Below are positions 1 to 9,123 of a stretch of DNA of 64,000 nt, one piece after another. Location of the stretch: assembly GCF_013377255.1 (NCBI RefSeq), contig NZ_CP016614.1, forward strand, positions 1,000,501 through 1,064,500. The letters are read 5' to 3'. A model generated the notes under the pieces. The model saw nothing but the letters and a program-made list of their open reading frames with translations, ran no database searches and was not told the origin of the DNA. The position numbers were made by a program, and so were the translations under genes. Each line of letters starts with the position of its first letter. Positions within the stretch are counted from its first letter, which is position 1. This stretch comes from Mannheimia granulomatis. GTDB taxonomy: Bacteria > Pseudomonadota > Gammaproteobacteria > Enterobacterales > Pasteurellaceae.

Positions 1-406
1 TTGTATGCCCTTTTTTATTTGTTTCATGCTTTGTTGTACAGACCGGCGTTAATTGCATTTTCTCTTCATTTGTTTGAGGGAGATAGACTTTTACAAAAGT
101 TTTGGTGATTTGATGATCGCGTTTTCCCACTTCGGAATGCATATTAAAGCCGTCATTGTTTGTATTACCGCCAGATAATTTATAATCAGTCGCCTTTCGC
201 CCACTGTTATTTTCAGCGGTCAGTGCTAAAACAGCTTGTTCTAGACTATCGGCAAGGCGTGCTTTATCTTGAATAATCGCAGCGCCTTCAAGAGAGACGA
301 AAATAAGTGCAAGAATAGGGAGTGCTAATAGGCCACCCATAATGGTATAGACACCCGATTCGTCTTGAATAAAACGTTTAGTTTGAAATAGTGATATTAT
401 TTTCAT
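1..406 (-). CDS. tadG: TadG, Flp pilus pseudopilin-like protein (partial)
   Basis: This is the last visible gene of the tad operon. Only the first 135 codons lie in the window and the C-terminus is cut by the left edge. The protein starts MKIISLFQTKRF at the CAT ending at 406, followed by a TadE/G-like segment with a short polar stretch ending in DESG and then a hydrophobic helix (residues about 20-42). The frame has no stop to position 1. It follows tadF by 24 nt in the same direction. In related tad loci TadG is a large pseudopilin-like membrane protein needed for adherence. The assignment rests on position and on the N-terminal helix; the diagnostic von Willebrand-like part would lie outside the window. 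Confidence 0.85.
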   Translation of the reverse strand, partial: MKIISLFQTKRFIQDESGVYTIMGGLLALPILALIFVSLEGAAIIQDKARLADSLEQAVLALTAENNSGRKATDYKLSGGNTNNDGFNMHSEVGKRDHQITKTFVKVYLPQTNEEKMQLTPVCTTKHETNKKGHT

Positions 407-430
407 AAGCTCAATCCTCTAAAAATAAGA

Positions 431-1033
431 TTAGCGACCTACGCCTAAGGCTGAAGCTCTTAAAAAACCTGACTCATAGTCACTTTTTGCTAGGGTTAGC
501 CCTTTGAATAAATTCGTCATTTTTCGACATACCGTAACATGATAAATGGAAGCATAACGGTTTGAACCTTTAAAATTTTCGGTAATAGGGGATGCATCTG
601 TAATATTGGTTGTATAAGCAGATTTGCAATTATTACTGTTTGTTGAAATATTTTTTGACGACGGTTTGGTTGTCTTTGGCGGACGAGTAGCGTCACCATT
701 CGGATTCTGAGGTTTAATTGATTCAAATCCATAATAGTGTACAGTTACATCAATAAGAGATTCATCTGACTCTCCCATTAAACGTGCAGCAAGTTTCTTC
801 AGTTTTTTTACATCTTCTTCAGTTACTTCTTCTTTACCGCCATCGGAGATATTGCGTTCTTTTACTACGTTGAGTATGGAATAAGAAGTACGTTGTAATT
901 TTCCCGTTGTTGATTGCAAAATCGCAACATCAATTAGGAAAATAAGTAATATGGAGAACAGGAAGAAAATAAATATAAATTCAACTGTTACAGACCCTTG
1001 GTTATTTTTAAGGAGTTTTATTATCTTTTTCAT
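431..1033 (-). CDS. tadF: TadF, Flp pilus minor pseudopilin
   Basis: A 200-residue pseudopilin of the Flp/Tad pilus system. The N-terminus has a prepilin-like site (NNQG then SVTVEF, residues 11-19) leading into one hydrophobic helix (about 17-40), with glutamate at +5 after the putative cleavage glycine, as in TadE/TadF substrates of the TadV peptidase. The middle (about 105-140) is rich in Pro, Thr, Ser and Asn. The start overlaps the end of tadE by 26 nt, so the two are probably translationally coupled. TadF is expected in the inner membrane or pilus base; its exact role is not visible here. Confidence 0.9.
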   Translation of the reverse strand: MKKIIKLLKNNQGSVTVEFIFIFFLFSILLIFLIDVAILQSTTGKLQRTSYSILNVVKERNISDGGKEEVTEEDVKKLKKLAARLMGESDESLIDVTVHYYGFESIKPQNPNGDATRPPKTTKPSSKNISTNSNNCKSAYTTNITDASPITENFKGSNRYASIYHVTVCRKMTNLFKGLTLAKSDYESGFLRASALGVGR

Positions 1034-1493
1034 ATTCTTGAAGGACTACAATGTTACGTGTGAATAATGGTTCAACTGCAGTTTTAGACACCCAGAAAAA
1101 TAAAGGTGTATATTTATACTTAAAAGTATATTGTGCAAAAGGCGAGCCGACAGAACTACCATGAAGCTTGCCGGAGACCAGATCATCAAAATTATTTGCA
1201 TATTGCACTGTTACTTCAGTAATGGCATTTTGGTTGAGAAATGTCCAAAGCTTATCTGGGCTTTTTATATTTTGTGTAAATATTTCTTGATAGTTACTTC
1301 TGGCAGGATTTTTCTTGGCAAAACGCGAAGCCTCTGAAATCGATAAATCCAAGTAGGAGGAAAGCAGTGCAATTCGGCAGCCTTCCGCAATCATAAAAAG
1401 GACGAGAACAAAGAGTCCAATCGTGAGACTGAACTCAATTGTTGATGTACCTTTTATATTAGAAATAAAACGAGATACAGATCTTTTCATCAT
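1008..1493 (-). CDS. tadE: TadE, Flp pilus minor pseudopilin
   Basis: A 161-residue pseudopilin. The basic leader MMKRSVSRFISNIKG is followed by TSTIEF, giving a cleavage glycine at residue 15 and glutamate at +5, then a single membrane helix (about 20-45). This matches the TadE-like family processed by TadV in A. actinomycetemcomitans. The start codon overlaps the TadD stop in an ATGA arrangement; a tandem ATGATG leaves the start uncertain by one codon. The 3' end runs 26 nt into tadF. It is expected to act with TadF in assembly or anchoring of the pilus. Confidence 0.92.
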   Translation of the reverse strand: MMKRSVSRFISNIKGTSTIEFSLTIGLFVLVLFMIAEGCRIALLSSYLDLSISEASRFAKKNPARSNYQEIFTQNIKSPDKLWTFLNQNAITEVTVQYANNFDDLVSGKLHGSSVGSPFAQYTFKYKYTPLFFWVSKTAVEPLFTRNIVVLQEYEKDNKTP

Positions 1494-2254
1494 TTATTCA
1501 TGCTCACTTTAGGCAATTTTTCGGTTTTTTTGAGTGCATTGACTAAATCTTCAGGCGAAGTATTTAAGTTTTCTTTACGGATAATATCTAATGCGTAATC
1601 AATATCACCGCTTTTAACCAGCGCAAAGACTAAGTTATGAACTAGGCGAGGATCTTTAGAACCGCTTAAATATTGTGGTAATAGTAAATTGACTGCATTA
1701 CGATAATCAGTATTTAGAATGCTTAACATCGCGATATTATTAATAGCGGTGATATCATTAATAAATAGCTCACGTGCTTTATTTATATCGATCTCTGCAT
1801 CTGCCAGTTTTCCCATTTGAGCTAAGCTAATACCTCTTAGGTTATAGGCTTCACTATTTCTAGGAGCAAGTTGAATTAAATCAGTGGCAGCTAAATAGGC
1901 ATCTTGGTATTGACCTAATTGGATTTTATTACGGATATAGAGCAATTCAATATCTTGATTGAATGGGTGCGCACTAAATCGTAAAGGTTCAAGGTAGATA
2001 AGTGAGGATGCACTGTCTCCCAGATGATAGTAACTTTTCGATAGTTTAAATTGTGTCAATGGATCTTGATTTAATTTTAGTTCATCTCGATACATTGAAA
2101 TAAGTGCGCTGTAATTTTTTGTGTTTTCATACAATTTTTCCTGTTCTGCTTTGCGTTCAGGCAAATTATGTGAAGATTGATTTAAGGTTGAACAAGCAGA
2201 TAAAGTTAGTAATAAACCAGAAACAAAAGTAACTTTTATAAGTTTATAAGACAT
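1490..2254 (-). CDS. tadD: TadD, TPR lipoprotein of the Flp pilus
   Basis: A 254-residue lipoprotein with tetratricopeptide-like repeats. The signal peptide ends in the lipobox LSAC (cysteine about residue 21). The helical pairs after about residue 50 contain TPR hallmarks such as LYLEPL, AYNLRGISLAQMGKLADAE and NNIAMLSI. In tad systems TadD is a pilotin-like or scaffold lipoprotein needed for stability of the secretin RcpA and export of Flp. It overlaps tadC by 11 nt at its start and tadE by 4 nt at its end, consistent with one transcript. Confidence 0.93.
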   Translation of the reverse strand: MSYKLIKVTFVSGLLLTLSACSTLNQSSHNLPERKAEQEKLYENTKNYSALISMYRDELKLNQDPLTQFKLSKSYYHLGDSASSLIYLEPLRFSAHPFNQDIELLYIRNKIQLGQYQDAYLAATDLIQLAPRNSEAYNLRGISLAQMGKLADAEIDINKARELFINDITAINNIAMLSILNTDYRNAVNLLLPQYLSGSKDPRLVHNLVFALVKSGDIDYALDIIRKENLNTSPEDLVNALKKTEKLPKVSMNK

Positions 2255-3089
2255 TTGGTAAAACCCTCATTGCACCAGGTGCTACAATTAAAATAATGAT
2301 TGGAAACATAATGAATAGAATAAGAGGAATACTCATTTTAGCGGAGAGTGTTCCAAGCTTTTCTTCCATTACCAGTAATTGCATTTCACGAATGTCGGCA
2401 GACAATTGTGTTAAATGTTCATAAAGCGAAGAGCCAAAATTTAAGCTTTGTTGTATTACTGTACAGAACATCCGAATTTCTTTAGTTGGTAAAGAAATTG
2501 CCAGATCTTGCAGTGCAGCGCTAAAGTTGGTTAATTCCGCTTTGCGAATAATTCGTAAGATGACATAAGTTAAATCGGCATTTAAATGTTCAAAATCTAT
2601 AGCGACTTGCTTAAACGCAGACTCAACACCTATACCTGTTTGAACATTTACTGCAACTAAGTCGATAAAACCGGGAATGTCATTCATAATACGTTTAATT
2701 TTACTTTTTAAAATTGTATTAATTACAATACTTGGAATTAGAATAGTAAGTACAATAATAAATGCACAACCTAATATAAACGCAGTTTGATCTTTATTAA
2801 TTAAGTAATTAATAAAAGTTAAAAATAAAATGGCAAATAATTTTATTTTAATATTTTTATCAATTAGCCCTAATAACTTAAGTAAAGGGCTGTGATTAAC
2901 CAGTAATAATTCCAGCTCAATTTGCTGTTTCGTTTTGCCTTTTGGTCTTTCTTCTTCGTTGTTTTCTTTAGGGCGGTTACCTGCTAGTATCTCTTCGTGA
3001 TAATCAATCTTTTTCTTATAAGAAAATGCCATTATAAAAATGAAGACGCCTAGTAAAATAATCAGTAAAAAGAATAATATGATTTTCAT
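2244..3089 (-). CDS. tadC: TadC, inner-membrane platform protein
   Basis: A 281-residue polytopic membrane protein of the GspF/T2SSF family (TadC type). An N-terminal membrane helix (residues 2-20) and paired helices near 80-125 precede the cytoplasmic GspF-like helical domain (about 140-225), and a C-terminal helix (about 250-275) follows. I chose the ATG at 3087-3089 rather than the upstream in-frame one at 3113 because it has an AGGAAA ribosome site and overlaps the tadB stop by one base (TAATG). With TadB it should form the inner-membrane platform on which the TadA ATPase acts. Confidence 0.93.
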   Translation of the reverse strand: MKIILFFLLIILLGVFIFIMAFSYKKKIDYHEEILAGNRPKENNEEERPKGKTKQQIELELLLVNHSPLLKLLGLIDKNIKIKLFAILFLTFINYLINKDQTAFILGCAFIIVLTILIPSIVINTILKSKIKRIMNDIPGFIDLVAVNVQTGIGVESAFKQVAIDFEHLNADLTYVILRIIRKAELTNFSAALQDLAISLPTKEIRMFCTVIQQSLNFGSSLYEHLTQLSADIREMQLLVMEEKLGTLSAKMSIPLILFIMFPIIILIVAPGAMRVLPNVL

Positions 3090-3976
3090 TATGTAGATTT
3101 CCTCATTAACCACCAGATAATAAACATACCTAAAAGTTCGCTTCCTATAACGTAGTATAGGATGATACGTCCAGAGGGGTTATTAATTAGAAAATCAAAA
3201 TTCTCTGGAGTGGCGATTTTCATAAAGAAGAAAAAACCTATAGGAAAACACGCAACGATAGCTGCAGACATTCTAGCTTCAGATGTCATTGCTTTCTTTT
3301 TTTGTTCCATTTTATTTGAATCAGCTATTGCTCTACCTAAACGAGAAATAACTTCACGCATTTGCCCACCTCTGGAAAGATTGGTTCGAACAATGCTGAT
3401 AAAGAAATAAAATTCTTTGTAAGGGTAGCGTGAATAGCTATCATTGAATACTGCCATAGCGTCTTCACCTCGAGCTAAACGTTTATAAATAATTTGGAAT
3501 TCCTCACCTATAGGTCCTGTAATATCTCTACCGCATCGCTCAAGTGCTTGTAGTAAACTAATGCCTGATGATGTTGCAGAATTAAGAACTTGTATTATTT
3601 CTGGAAATTTCTCATTAAACATTTTTTTATTACGACGTTTTCCCAATTTCCATACAATCAGAATAAAAGCAAGAATTTCTGCAATTAGGAAATATTGGTT
3701 GTCAAAACGAATAAATGAAGCATTTAAATAATACAAGCCGGCAAAAATAGCGAAATGAATAATAAGGTTTTTAACCAAATTATCTTTATTACTTGCCATG
3801 AAGTAATAAATCCATAAGTTAATGCTTTTCTTGATTTTTTTTATCAAATGAGTAAATTTTTCACTCAAAGTTGTTTCTCTGGCATTAACTTTTTTACGGG
3901 TTTTAATCCAACCTGAAGCAGTAAATATGAATAACAATATACCGAAGGTAAACACAAGATAATAAAGAACAGTCAT
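3089..3976 (-). CDS. tadB: TadB, inner-membrane platform protein
   Basis: A 295-residue GspF/T2SSF-family membrane protein. It has an N-terminal helix (about 4-22), a helix pair (about 68-110), a central cytoplasmic helical domain with the family stretch GISLLQALERCG (about 138-149), and two C-terminal helices (about 238-255 and 268-290). It starts by a 4-nt overlap with tadA and ends one base into the tadC start. TadB and TadC are paralogues that together build the platform of the pilus machine. Confidence 0.93.
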   Translation of the reverse strand: MTVLYYLVFTFGILLFIFTASGWIKTRKKVNARETTLSEKFTHLIKKIKKSINLWIYYFMASNKDNLVKNLIIHFAIFAGLYYLNASFIRFDNQYFLIAEILAFILIVWKLGKRRNKKMFNEKFPEIIQVLNSATSSGISLLQALERCGRDITGPIGEEFQIIYKRLARGEDAMAVFNDSYSRYPYKEFYFFISIVRTNLSRGGQMREVISRLGRAIADSNKMEQKKKAMTSEARMSAAIVACFPIGFFFFMKIATPENFDFLINNPSGRIILYYVIGSELLGMFIIWWLMRKST

Positions 3977-5253
3977 CCATGCTCCTTAAAAATATGTTGT
4001 AATTCGTTACTTAAATTAAACAATTGAGCGTTTTGGTAAACCGCAGAACGTGTTAAAAGTCCATGATTAATAAATTTACCGATAATATTATTGTTTGCAT
4101 CACGCTCTTTACTTGGTTCATAGGAGAAAATATCTTGTAAAACGATTTGGCCGTTTTCCATACCCATTACTTCCGTAATATTAGTAATTTTACGTGAGCC
4201 ATCATTTAAACGAGATGCCTGGATAATAATATTTACTGCAGAGGCAATATTTCGGCGAATTGCTTCTAGAGGTAATGAGGCATTCGACATCATTACCATA
4301 CTTTCTAAACGTGCAGTTGCATCACGTGGGTTATTGGCATGTAGAGTAGACATTGAGCCGTCATGTCCGGTATTCATTGCCTGTAACATTTGGAATGCTT
4401 CTGCTCCACGACACTCACCAACGATAATACGTTCCGGGCGCATACGTAATGCGTTAATAACCAGATCTTGCATTGTAATTTCACCAGTATGCTCTACACC
4501 TGCTAAACGCGTTTCCAAACGAACAACATGAGGTTGCTCTAAGCGTAATTCAGCCGTATCTTCTAACGTTAGTACTCGTTCTGTATGAGAAATATAGTTA
4601 GAAAGTGCATTTAAAAGTGTCGTTTTACCTGAGCCGGTTCCACCTGAAACAATAATATTTACTCTAGAGCGCGCAGCAATAATTAAGAAATTCGCCATAT
4701 CAAGTGTCATTGAGCCAAAATTGACAAGATCTTGTAATGATTTCTTCGATTTAGAGAATTTACGAATAGAAATAGATGTACCATCTATTGCAATGGGCTT
4801 AATAACCACATTTAAACGGCTACCATCAGGTAAACGAGCATCTACTAATGGCATTCCTTCATCAATTCGTCGTCCGATACGTGTGACTAAACGCTTAGCA
4901 ATATCTGTTAATTGTTCGTTATTGATAAAGGTTTTATCTGTTTTTTCCAGAATACCTGCACGCTCAACCCAAATATTATCAGGACCATTTACCAAGATGT
5001 CATTGATAGATTCATCTTCCATTAATTCTCTAATTGGCCCATAGCCATCAATTTCATCGGCAACAATTTCAGCCATATAATTAGCATCTTGTGGCGTAAG
5101 ATAAATATTACTGTTACTCGAAATACGTTGAAGAGATTGGGTTAGTTCTTCAATTAATTTTATCCGCTCATTTTGGATTTGATCTAGTTTCTCTATATCC
5201 AGATTACTTAATAATTCAGAACGGAAAAATATTTGTTGTTCTTTTGTTAGCAT
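3973..5253 (-). CDS. tadA: TadA, Flp pilus assembly ATPase (CpaF type)
   Basis: A 426-residue secretion ATPase of the GspE/VirB11 superfamily, TadA/CpaF branch. Visible motifs are a Walker A GGTGSGKTT (residues 204-212), an Asp-box region LTLEDTAEL (about 228-236), a Walker-B-like RPERIIVGECRG (272-283) and a His box TGHDGSMSTLHA (295-306). The N-terminal domain (1-150) carries the conserved YGPIRELM segment. Length and motifs are complete, so the enzyme should be active. It would power pilus extension, and by family precedent perhaps retraction, at the TadB/TadC platform. Confidence 0.96.
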   Translation of the reverse strand: MLTKEQQIFFRSELLSNLDIEKLDQIQNERIKLIEELTQSLQRISSNSNIYLTPQDANYMAEIVADEIDGYGPIRELMEDESINDILVNGPDNIWVERAGILEKTDKTFINNEQLTDIAKRLVTRIGRRIDEGMPLVDARLPDGSRLNVVIKPIAIDGTSISIRKFSKSKKSLQDLVNFGSMTLDMANFLIIAARSRVNIIVSGGTGSGKTTLLNALSNYISHTERVLTLEDTAELRLEQPHVVRLETRLAGVEHTGEITMQDLVINALRMRPERIIVGECRGAEAFQMLQAMNTGHDGSMSTLHANNPRDATARLESMVMMSNASLPLEAIRRNIASAVNIIIQASRLNDGSRKITNITEVMGMENGQIVLQDIFSYEPSKERDANNNIIGKFINHGLLTRSAVYQNAQLFNLSNELQHIFKEHG

Positions 5254-5261
5254 AATAATGT

Positions 5262-6380
5262 TTAGTTAAAAAGTTTCTTTAAGAAAGATGTCCCTGTTTT
5301 ATTAGGTACCTTAACTTTTTGGCGAGATAGAATACCTATTACTTTCATTGTGAGAGATTCAATTTCTTTCTTTCCATTGCGACTTAAATTAGCATTAAGT
5401 ACTTTATCGTTAGATGTCATATGTTTAGAATAAGGAATTACACTATCTACTTCACATCTTAATAAGCGTTCAATATCAGTGGTCGCCATCAGTTTTGATA
5501 TTTCAAGATTATGATCTGAAATACATATGAAAGTACGGATTAATTGCCCTGAAGTATTTTTAAGCCGTTCACATTCATCTAAGAATTGTTTAGCAACCCG
5601 TAATGAGCTGATTTTTCTCTCTACAATTAAGATAAAGGTATTACTTTCTTTTTGAATATCAGAATAAAATTCTTTACCTAGATTAAAAATAGGTTGGTCA
5701 TAAACAATAAAATTATATTTATTCAATGTATCCGTAGTTAATTGAGATGGAGCTCCTTTATATAAGTCAAGATTTTCTGTACTTTGAACAACATCGCTTT
5801 GGATTTTTTTATCGAATAATAAATCAAGGTCCTGGGAACCATTTTTTCCTTGAGCAAGCAATACAGGAACTTTTTTCTTCGTTGCAATGGTATTGGCAAT
5901 ATGAGCACTAATAAAACTTGCACCAATACCACCTTTGCAACTTAAAATACTCACTTTAATAGTATCCCGAATAAGCGGTATATTTACGCCTGTAATAATA
6001 CGCTCTACCATTTGGGTTAATTGAGTCTCTGTATTAAAGTAAAGAACACCTTGTTCGAGTAACTTTTGAGCAAGAGAAATAGAGTCACTATTACCAATTA
6101 CACAACACCATACGTGTTGTGGCACAATACTGTGAATGCGATCGGTTATTTCAGTAAGATGCGTTTTATTTCCTATATCGATAATGACTCCTAGAGTTTC
6201 TTCGGCAGAAATGGATAAATTATCTGCCGCAAAAAAATCCATATTAATTAACTCAATATTTTCTAAACCACGGGACCGTAAAAGTTGTGCAACATGGTTA
6301 TTTAGCTGATTTTGTTGTGAAATAACCGTTATTTTACGTACGCTATCAACAGTACGGCTTTCTTGATCGAGTAGTAACAT
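5262..6380 (-). CDS. tadZ: TadZ, ParA/MinD-like localisation ATPase
   Basis: A 372-residue TadZ/CpaE protein. The N-terminal part (1-130) looks like an atypical receiver domain. The C-terminal part is a ParA/MinD-type ATPase with a deviant Walker A, CKGGIGAS (about 148-155), followed by IANTIATKKKVPVLL. The family places the Tad machine at the cell pole. It lies 17 nt downstream of rcpB and 8 nt upstream of tadA. Family membership is clear; whether it hydrolyses ATP cannot be judged here. Confidence 0.93.
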   Translation of the reverse strand: MLLLDQESRTVDSVRKITVISQQNQLNNHVAQLLRSRGLENIELINMDFFAADNLSISAEETLGVIIDIGNKTHLTEITDRIHSIVPQHVWCCVIGNSDSISLAQKLLEQGVLYFNTETQLTQMVERIITGVNIPLIRDTIKVSILSCKGGIGASFISAHIANTIATKKKVPVLLAQGKNGSQDLDLLFDKKIQSDVVQSTENLDLYKGAPSQLTTDTLNKYNFIVYDQPIFNLGKEFYSDIQKESNTFILIVERKISSLRVAKQFLDECERLKNTSGQLIRTFICISDHNLEISKLMATTDIERLLRCEVDSVIPYSKHMTSNDKVLNANLSRNGKKEIESLTMKVIGILSRQKVKVPNKTGTSFLKKLFN

Positions 6381-6397
6381 AGTAATCCTTTTGTAAT

Positions 6398-6898
6398 TTA
6401 AAATATAAGTTGTAGCTTGTTATTGTGCTTTAATGTACAAGCCTTATATGGATCAAAACTCATATGATCTTCTGCCGTATCTGCTTTGCAAGGTTGCATT
6501 TTTCTTGCTGTTTGATGAATTTCTACATAAAGAGGATATAAGCTGTTTGTAGTTTTTCGATGTTCTACATAAATCATATTTTTTATTTTTTCGGATTTAA
6601 GGCGTTTACTTAGTTCTTTGGCTAAGTCTTTTGCTCGGTTTTCTAAAGAGATCAGATGAATGGTTTGTTCATCTTTTGTGCTAGTTGCATGGCGTTTAAT
6701 CTCAGTAAGCAAATTTTCGATTGCTACAGCAGAAAAATCGGCTAAAACCAAACGTTTTATATTTAGAGATTTATGAGTAACTATTTCACTATTAGTTGGT
6801 TGAGCCGGTCGAGTATTACTTAAAAGTTCAGTATTATTTTTGGCAAAAAGGGGTAGCGACAAACTTAAAATGCTACATAAGGTTAATAATCTTCTCAT
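6398..6898 (-). CDS. rcpB: RcpB, Flp pilus outer-membrane-associated protein
   Basis: A 166-residue exported protein. The first 19 residues (MRRLLTLCSILSLSLPLFA) form a typical signal peptide cleaved before KN. The rest has no catalytic motif I recognise; two cysteines (in PCKADTA and KACTLK) could form a disulfide near the C-terminus. It sits between rcpA (4-nt ATGA overlap) and tadZ, the position of rcpB in A. actinomycetemcomitans, where the product is outer-membrane-associated and has been proposed to gate the RcpA channel. The call depends mainly on synteny. Confidence 0.85.
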   Translation of the reverse strand: MRRLLTLCSILSLSLPLFAKNNTELLSNTRPAQPTNSEIVTHKSLNIKRLVLADFSAVAIENLLTEIKRHATSTKDEQTIHLISLENRAKDLAKELSKRLKSEKIKNMIYVEHRKTTNSLYPLYVEIHQTARKMQPCKADTAEDHMSFDPYKACTLKHNNKLQLIF

Positions 6899-8283
6899 TG
6901 TATAAAACCACCATTTTTTAAGAAGTTAGACGTTAGTGTTTTGTGGTAAACATTTTTTAATGATGTACTGTTAAAAAATCTTTCCATTGTTCCGGTATTT
7001 TCAAATGTTGGATAAAGTATTTGTGAGCCATCAACCGGTTTTACTAAGTTTACTGTCGCAACTACGACAAGTTCCTTACTTTCACGAGATGAATTTGCAC
7101 TGCGGAAAAATGCTCCTAAAATCGGAATATCTCCCAGAATCGGTACTTTCTTCACTCCTTCAAGGTCTTGTTTATTCAATAAACCGCTGATAATAAAACT
7201 TTCACCATTACCTACTTCAAAGGTTGACTTAGAACGACGAGTATTAAAGATAGGAATAGAGTTATTCTCAATTTCATAATTTCCAGCAATTGTGCTGACA
7301 GATTGTGAAAGAATTAAACGAATACGATCGCTTTTTTGTACTTTTGCACCAACAAGTAATTTAATGCCAAACTCTTTATAAAGAATATTGAGTTCACCAT
7401 CTTTATTGCGTTGTACAAAAGGGACTTCGCCGCCAACTAAAATATCGGCAGTTTCTCCGGAGAGCATAGAAATATTTGGTTCTGCTAAAATTTTGCCGTT
7501 ATTTTGATTGTCTAATGCATTAATGAGAACATTTAGATTATTGGAATTAACTAAAGCTAATTGTCCTCCCTTATTACCAAAGCCTCCACTAATTGAGGCT
7601 CCGCCTAAATTTTTGAAGAAATTACCACTTAAGTTATTCCAGTTAATACCGATTGCATCAGAGAAAGTTTTGTTCACTTCTGCAACAGTTAATTTCACAT
7701 TAACTTGAGTTGCAGCTTCTTCATTCGCATTATTGATAACCCCATCATATTGATATTTATTCAAGAAAGGGACTTCTTCTTCTGCGTTATCATGTTTAAT
7801 TTTCTTTTCGATCACCTTTTTCTGAGAACCTAAGGCTTCGCCTACAATGCGGTTAATTTCTTCACTTTCAATTGAGTTTTTAGCTTTACCTTCAATAACA
7901 TAAGCCTTACCAATTTTCTTAACGGAAAGACCACTATCCGGAAAACGAGTTTGGATTTGTTCATTTGTTGCAGAAATGTTATTTATTACATTGTTTACAT
8001 TAACAAAATCTTCTGTTAAAGCATTACCGTTATTATCAAATGCAATAATTTCTGCTTTACCCTCATTTTTGGCATAAAGCATAAATGTGTTGTCATCTAA
8101 AATTTCATAATCTGCAACATCCGGTGATGAAACAAAAATAGTATCAATTTTCTGTGAAGTCTTAATTAATTGACTTTGCCCTTGTTCTAAATTAAATGTT
8201 TTTGCAGAAATATGATTAGGTAATGCAAACAAACTACACATTGCACAATAGAATGCTGCTCTTTGGAATTTATTAATTAGCAT
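6895..8283 (-). CDS. rcpA: RcpA, Flp pilus secretin (CpaC type)
   Basis: A 462-residue outer-membrane secretin. A signal peptide (about 1-28, ending HISA) precedes the N-terminal pilus-assembly domain (about 30-110). The secretin core has VGGEVPFVQ and the family-typical VPILGDIPILGAFF stretch (about 380-393). The central domain includes NVKLTVAEVNK. RcpA would form the ring through which the Flp pilus leaves the cell, helped by TadD, RcpB and RcpC. It overlaps rcpC by 11 nt and rcpB by 4 nt. Confidence 0.95.
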   Translation of the reverse strand: MLINKFQRAAFYCAMCSLFALPNHISAKTFNLEQGQSQLIKTSQKIDTIFVSSPDVADYEILDDNTFMLYAKNEGKAEIIAFDNNGNALTEDFVNVNNVINNISATNEQIQTRFPDSGLSVKKIGKAYVIEGKAKNSIESEEINRIVGEALGSQKKVIEKKIKHDNAEEEVPFLNKYQYDGVINNANEEAATQVNVKLTVAEVNKTFSDAIGINWNNLSGNFFKNLGGASISGGFGNKGGQLALVNSNNLNVLINALDNQNNGKILAEPNISMLSGETADILVGGEVPFVQRNKDGELNILYKEFGIKLLVGAKVQKSDRIRLILSQSVSTIAGNYEIENNSIPIFNTRRSKSTFEVGNGESFIISGLLNKQDLEGVKKVPILGDIPILGAFFRSANSSRESKELVVVATVNLVKPVDGSQILYPTFENTGTMERFFNSTSLKNVYHKTLTSNFLKNGGFIQ

Positions 8284-9097
8284 TATTTTTTCCTCTTAAT
8301 TGGCGAATAAACATTCCACGATGATTTATCGTTTGAGTATTAGTACCCATTGGCAGAGCAATGAGTTTGGCCTGTTTATCTAGCGAATAAAATTCTTTTA
8401 CTTGTTGTGCATTCATCTTAATGCTCACATAGCCTAGATAATCTTTATTATTTGAGCTTTCATTCTTTGTATCTTCTTGAGTAAATTTTTTTACTTGTAA
8501 TACTTTGAAGTTATCAGCCAATTTTGTCATTGAAGTTTGTTCTCTTTCTTGATGAGCAAGATCTTGTTGTACACTATAAATAGAAACAACATCTCCACCA
8601 CGTAGTGAATCCAATAGATATTGTTCGGTATCGCGAATATAAATGCGATAAGCAACTTCTTCCGTTGAATCAATACTCATCAAAATAAAACGAGGATCTT
8701 CAGGTGAAATTAATAGTTTAGGATTAAGTAAAGAGCCTGATTGTGTATCTTCCGAGAGCAAAAAACCTTGTAAGGAGTGGCTTTCTACGCTATCAAGCAG
8801 AGGCTTAAGATCTGACTCGGTTAATGGATCTGTTTCTCCTACCTTTAATTCAGATAAGGAATAATCCTCTGATTGCAGAAGAGAGCCTTTAGGTAAATCT
8901 CGGTTTAATGTAATAACGGTAATAGTTTTTTCCGCTATTTCTGTAGATTCTGCAGATGAACTCTGCACATCATTTTGTTGGGGGGCTTCTACAGTAGTTT
9001 CTGAATTTTCTGTATTTAAATTCGGCAACATAAACAACCCGCCAAACCCAATAAGAATAATGAAAAGAGAGGTGATAAATAGTACCCTGTAATTCAT
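8273..9097 (-). CDS. rcpC: RcpC, CpaB-type pilus assembly protein (SAF domain)
   Basis: A 274-residue CpaB/RcpC protein. It has one N-terminal membrane helix (about 5-25), an acidic low-complexity linker (about 30-55), then the SAF-like region beginning ITLNRDLPKGSLLQSEDYSL (about 62-81), as in the Flp pilus assembly family. It is probably periplasmic and associated with the RcpA secretin, with a proposed role in pilin modification or in binding peptidoglycan. It lies 26 nt after tadV and overlaps rcpA. Confidence 0.92.
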   Translation of the reverse strand: MNYRVLFITSLFIILIGFGGLFMLPNLNTENSETTVEAPQQNDVQSSSAESTEIAEKTITVITLNRDLPKGSLLQSEDYSLSELKVGETDPLTESDLKPLLDSVESHSLQGFLLSEDTQSGSLLNPKLLISPEDPRFILMSIDSTEEVAYRIYIRDTEQYLLDSLRGGDVVSIYSVQQDLAHQEREQTSMTKLADNFKVLQVKKFTQEDTKNESSNNKDYLGYVSIKMNAQQVKEFYSLDKQAKLIALPMGTNTQTINHRGMFIRQLRGKNNAN

Positions 9098-9123
9098 TGT
9101 CTATTTCCTTAAGTGATAAATCG

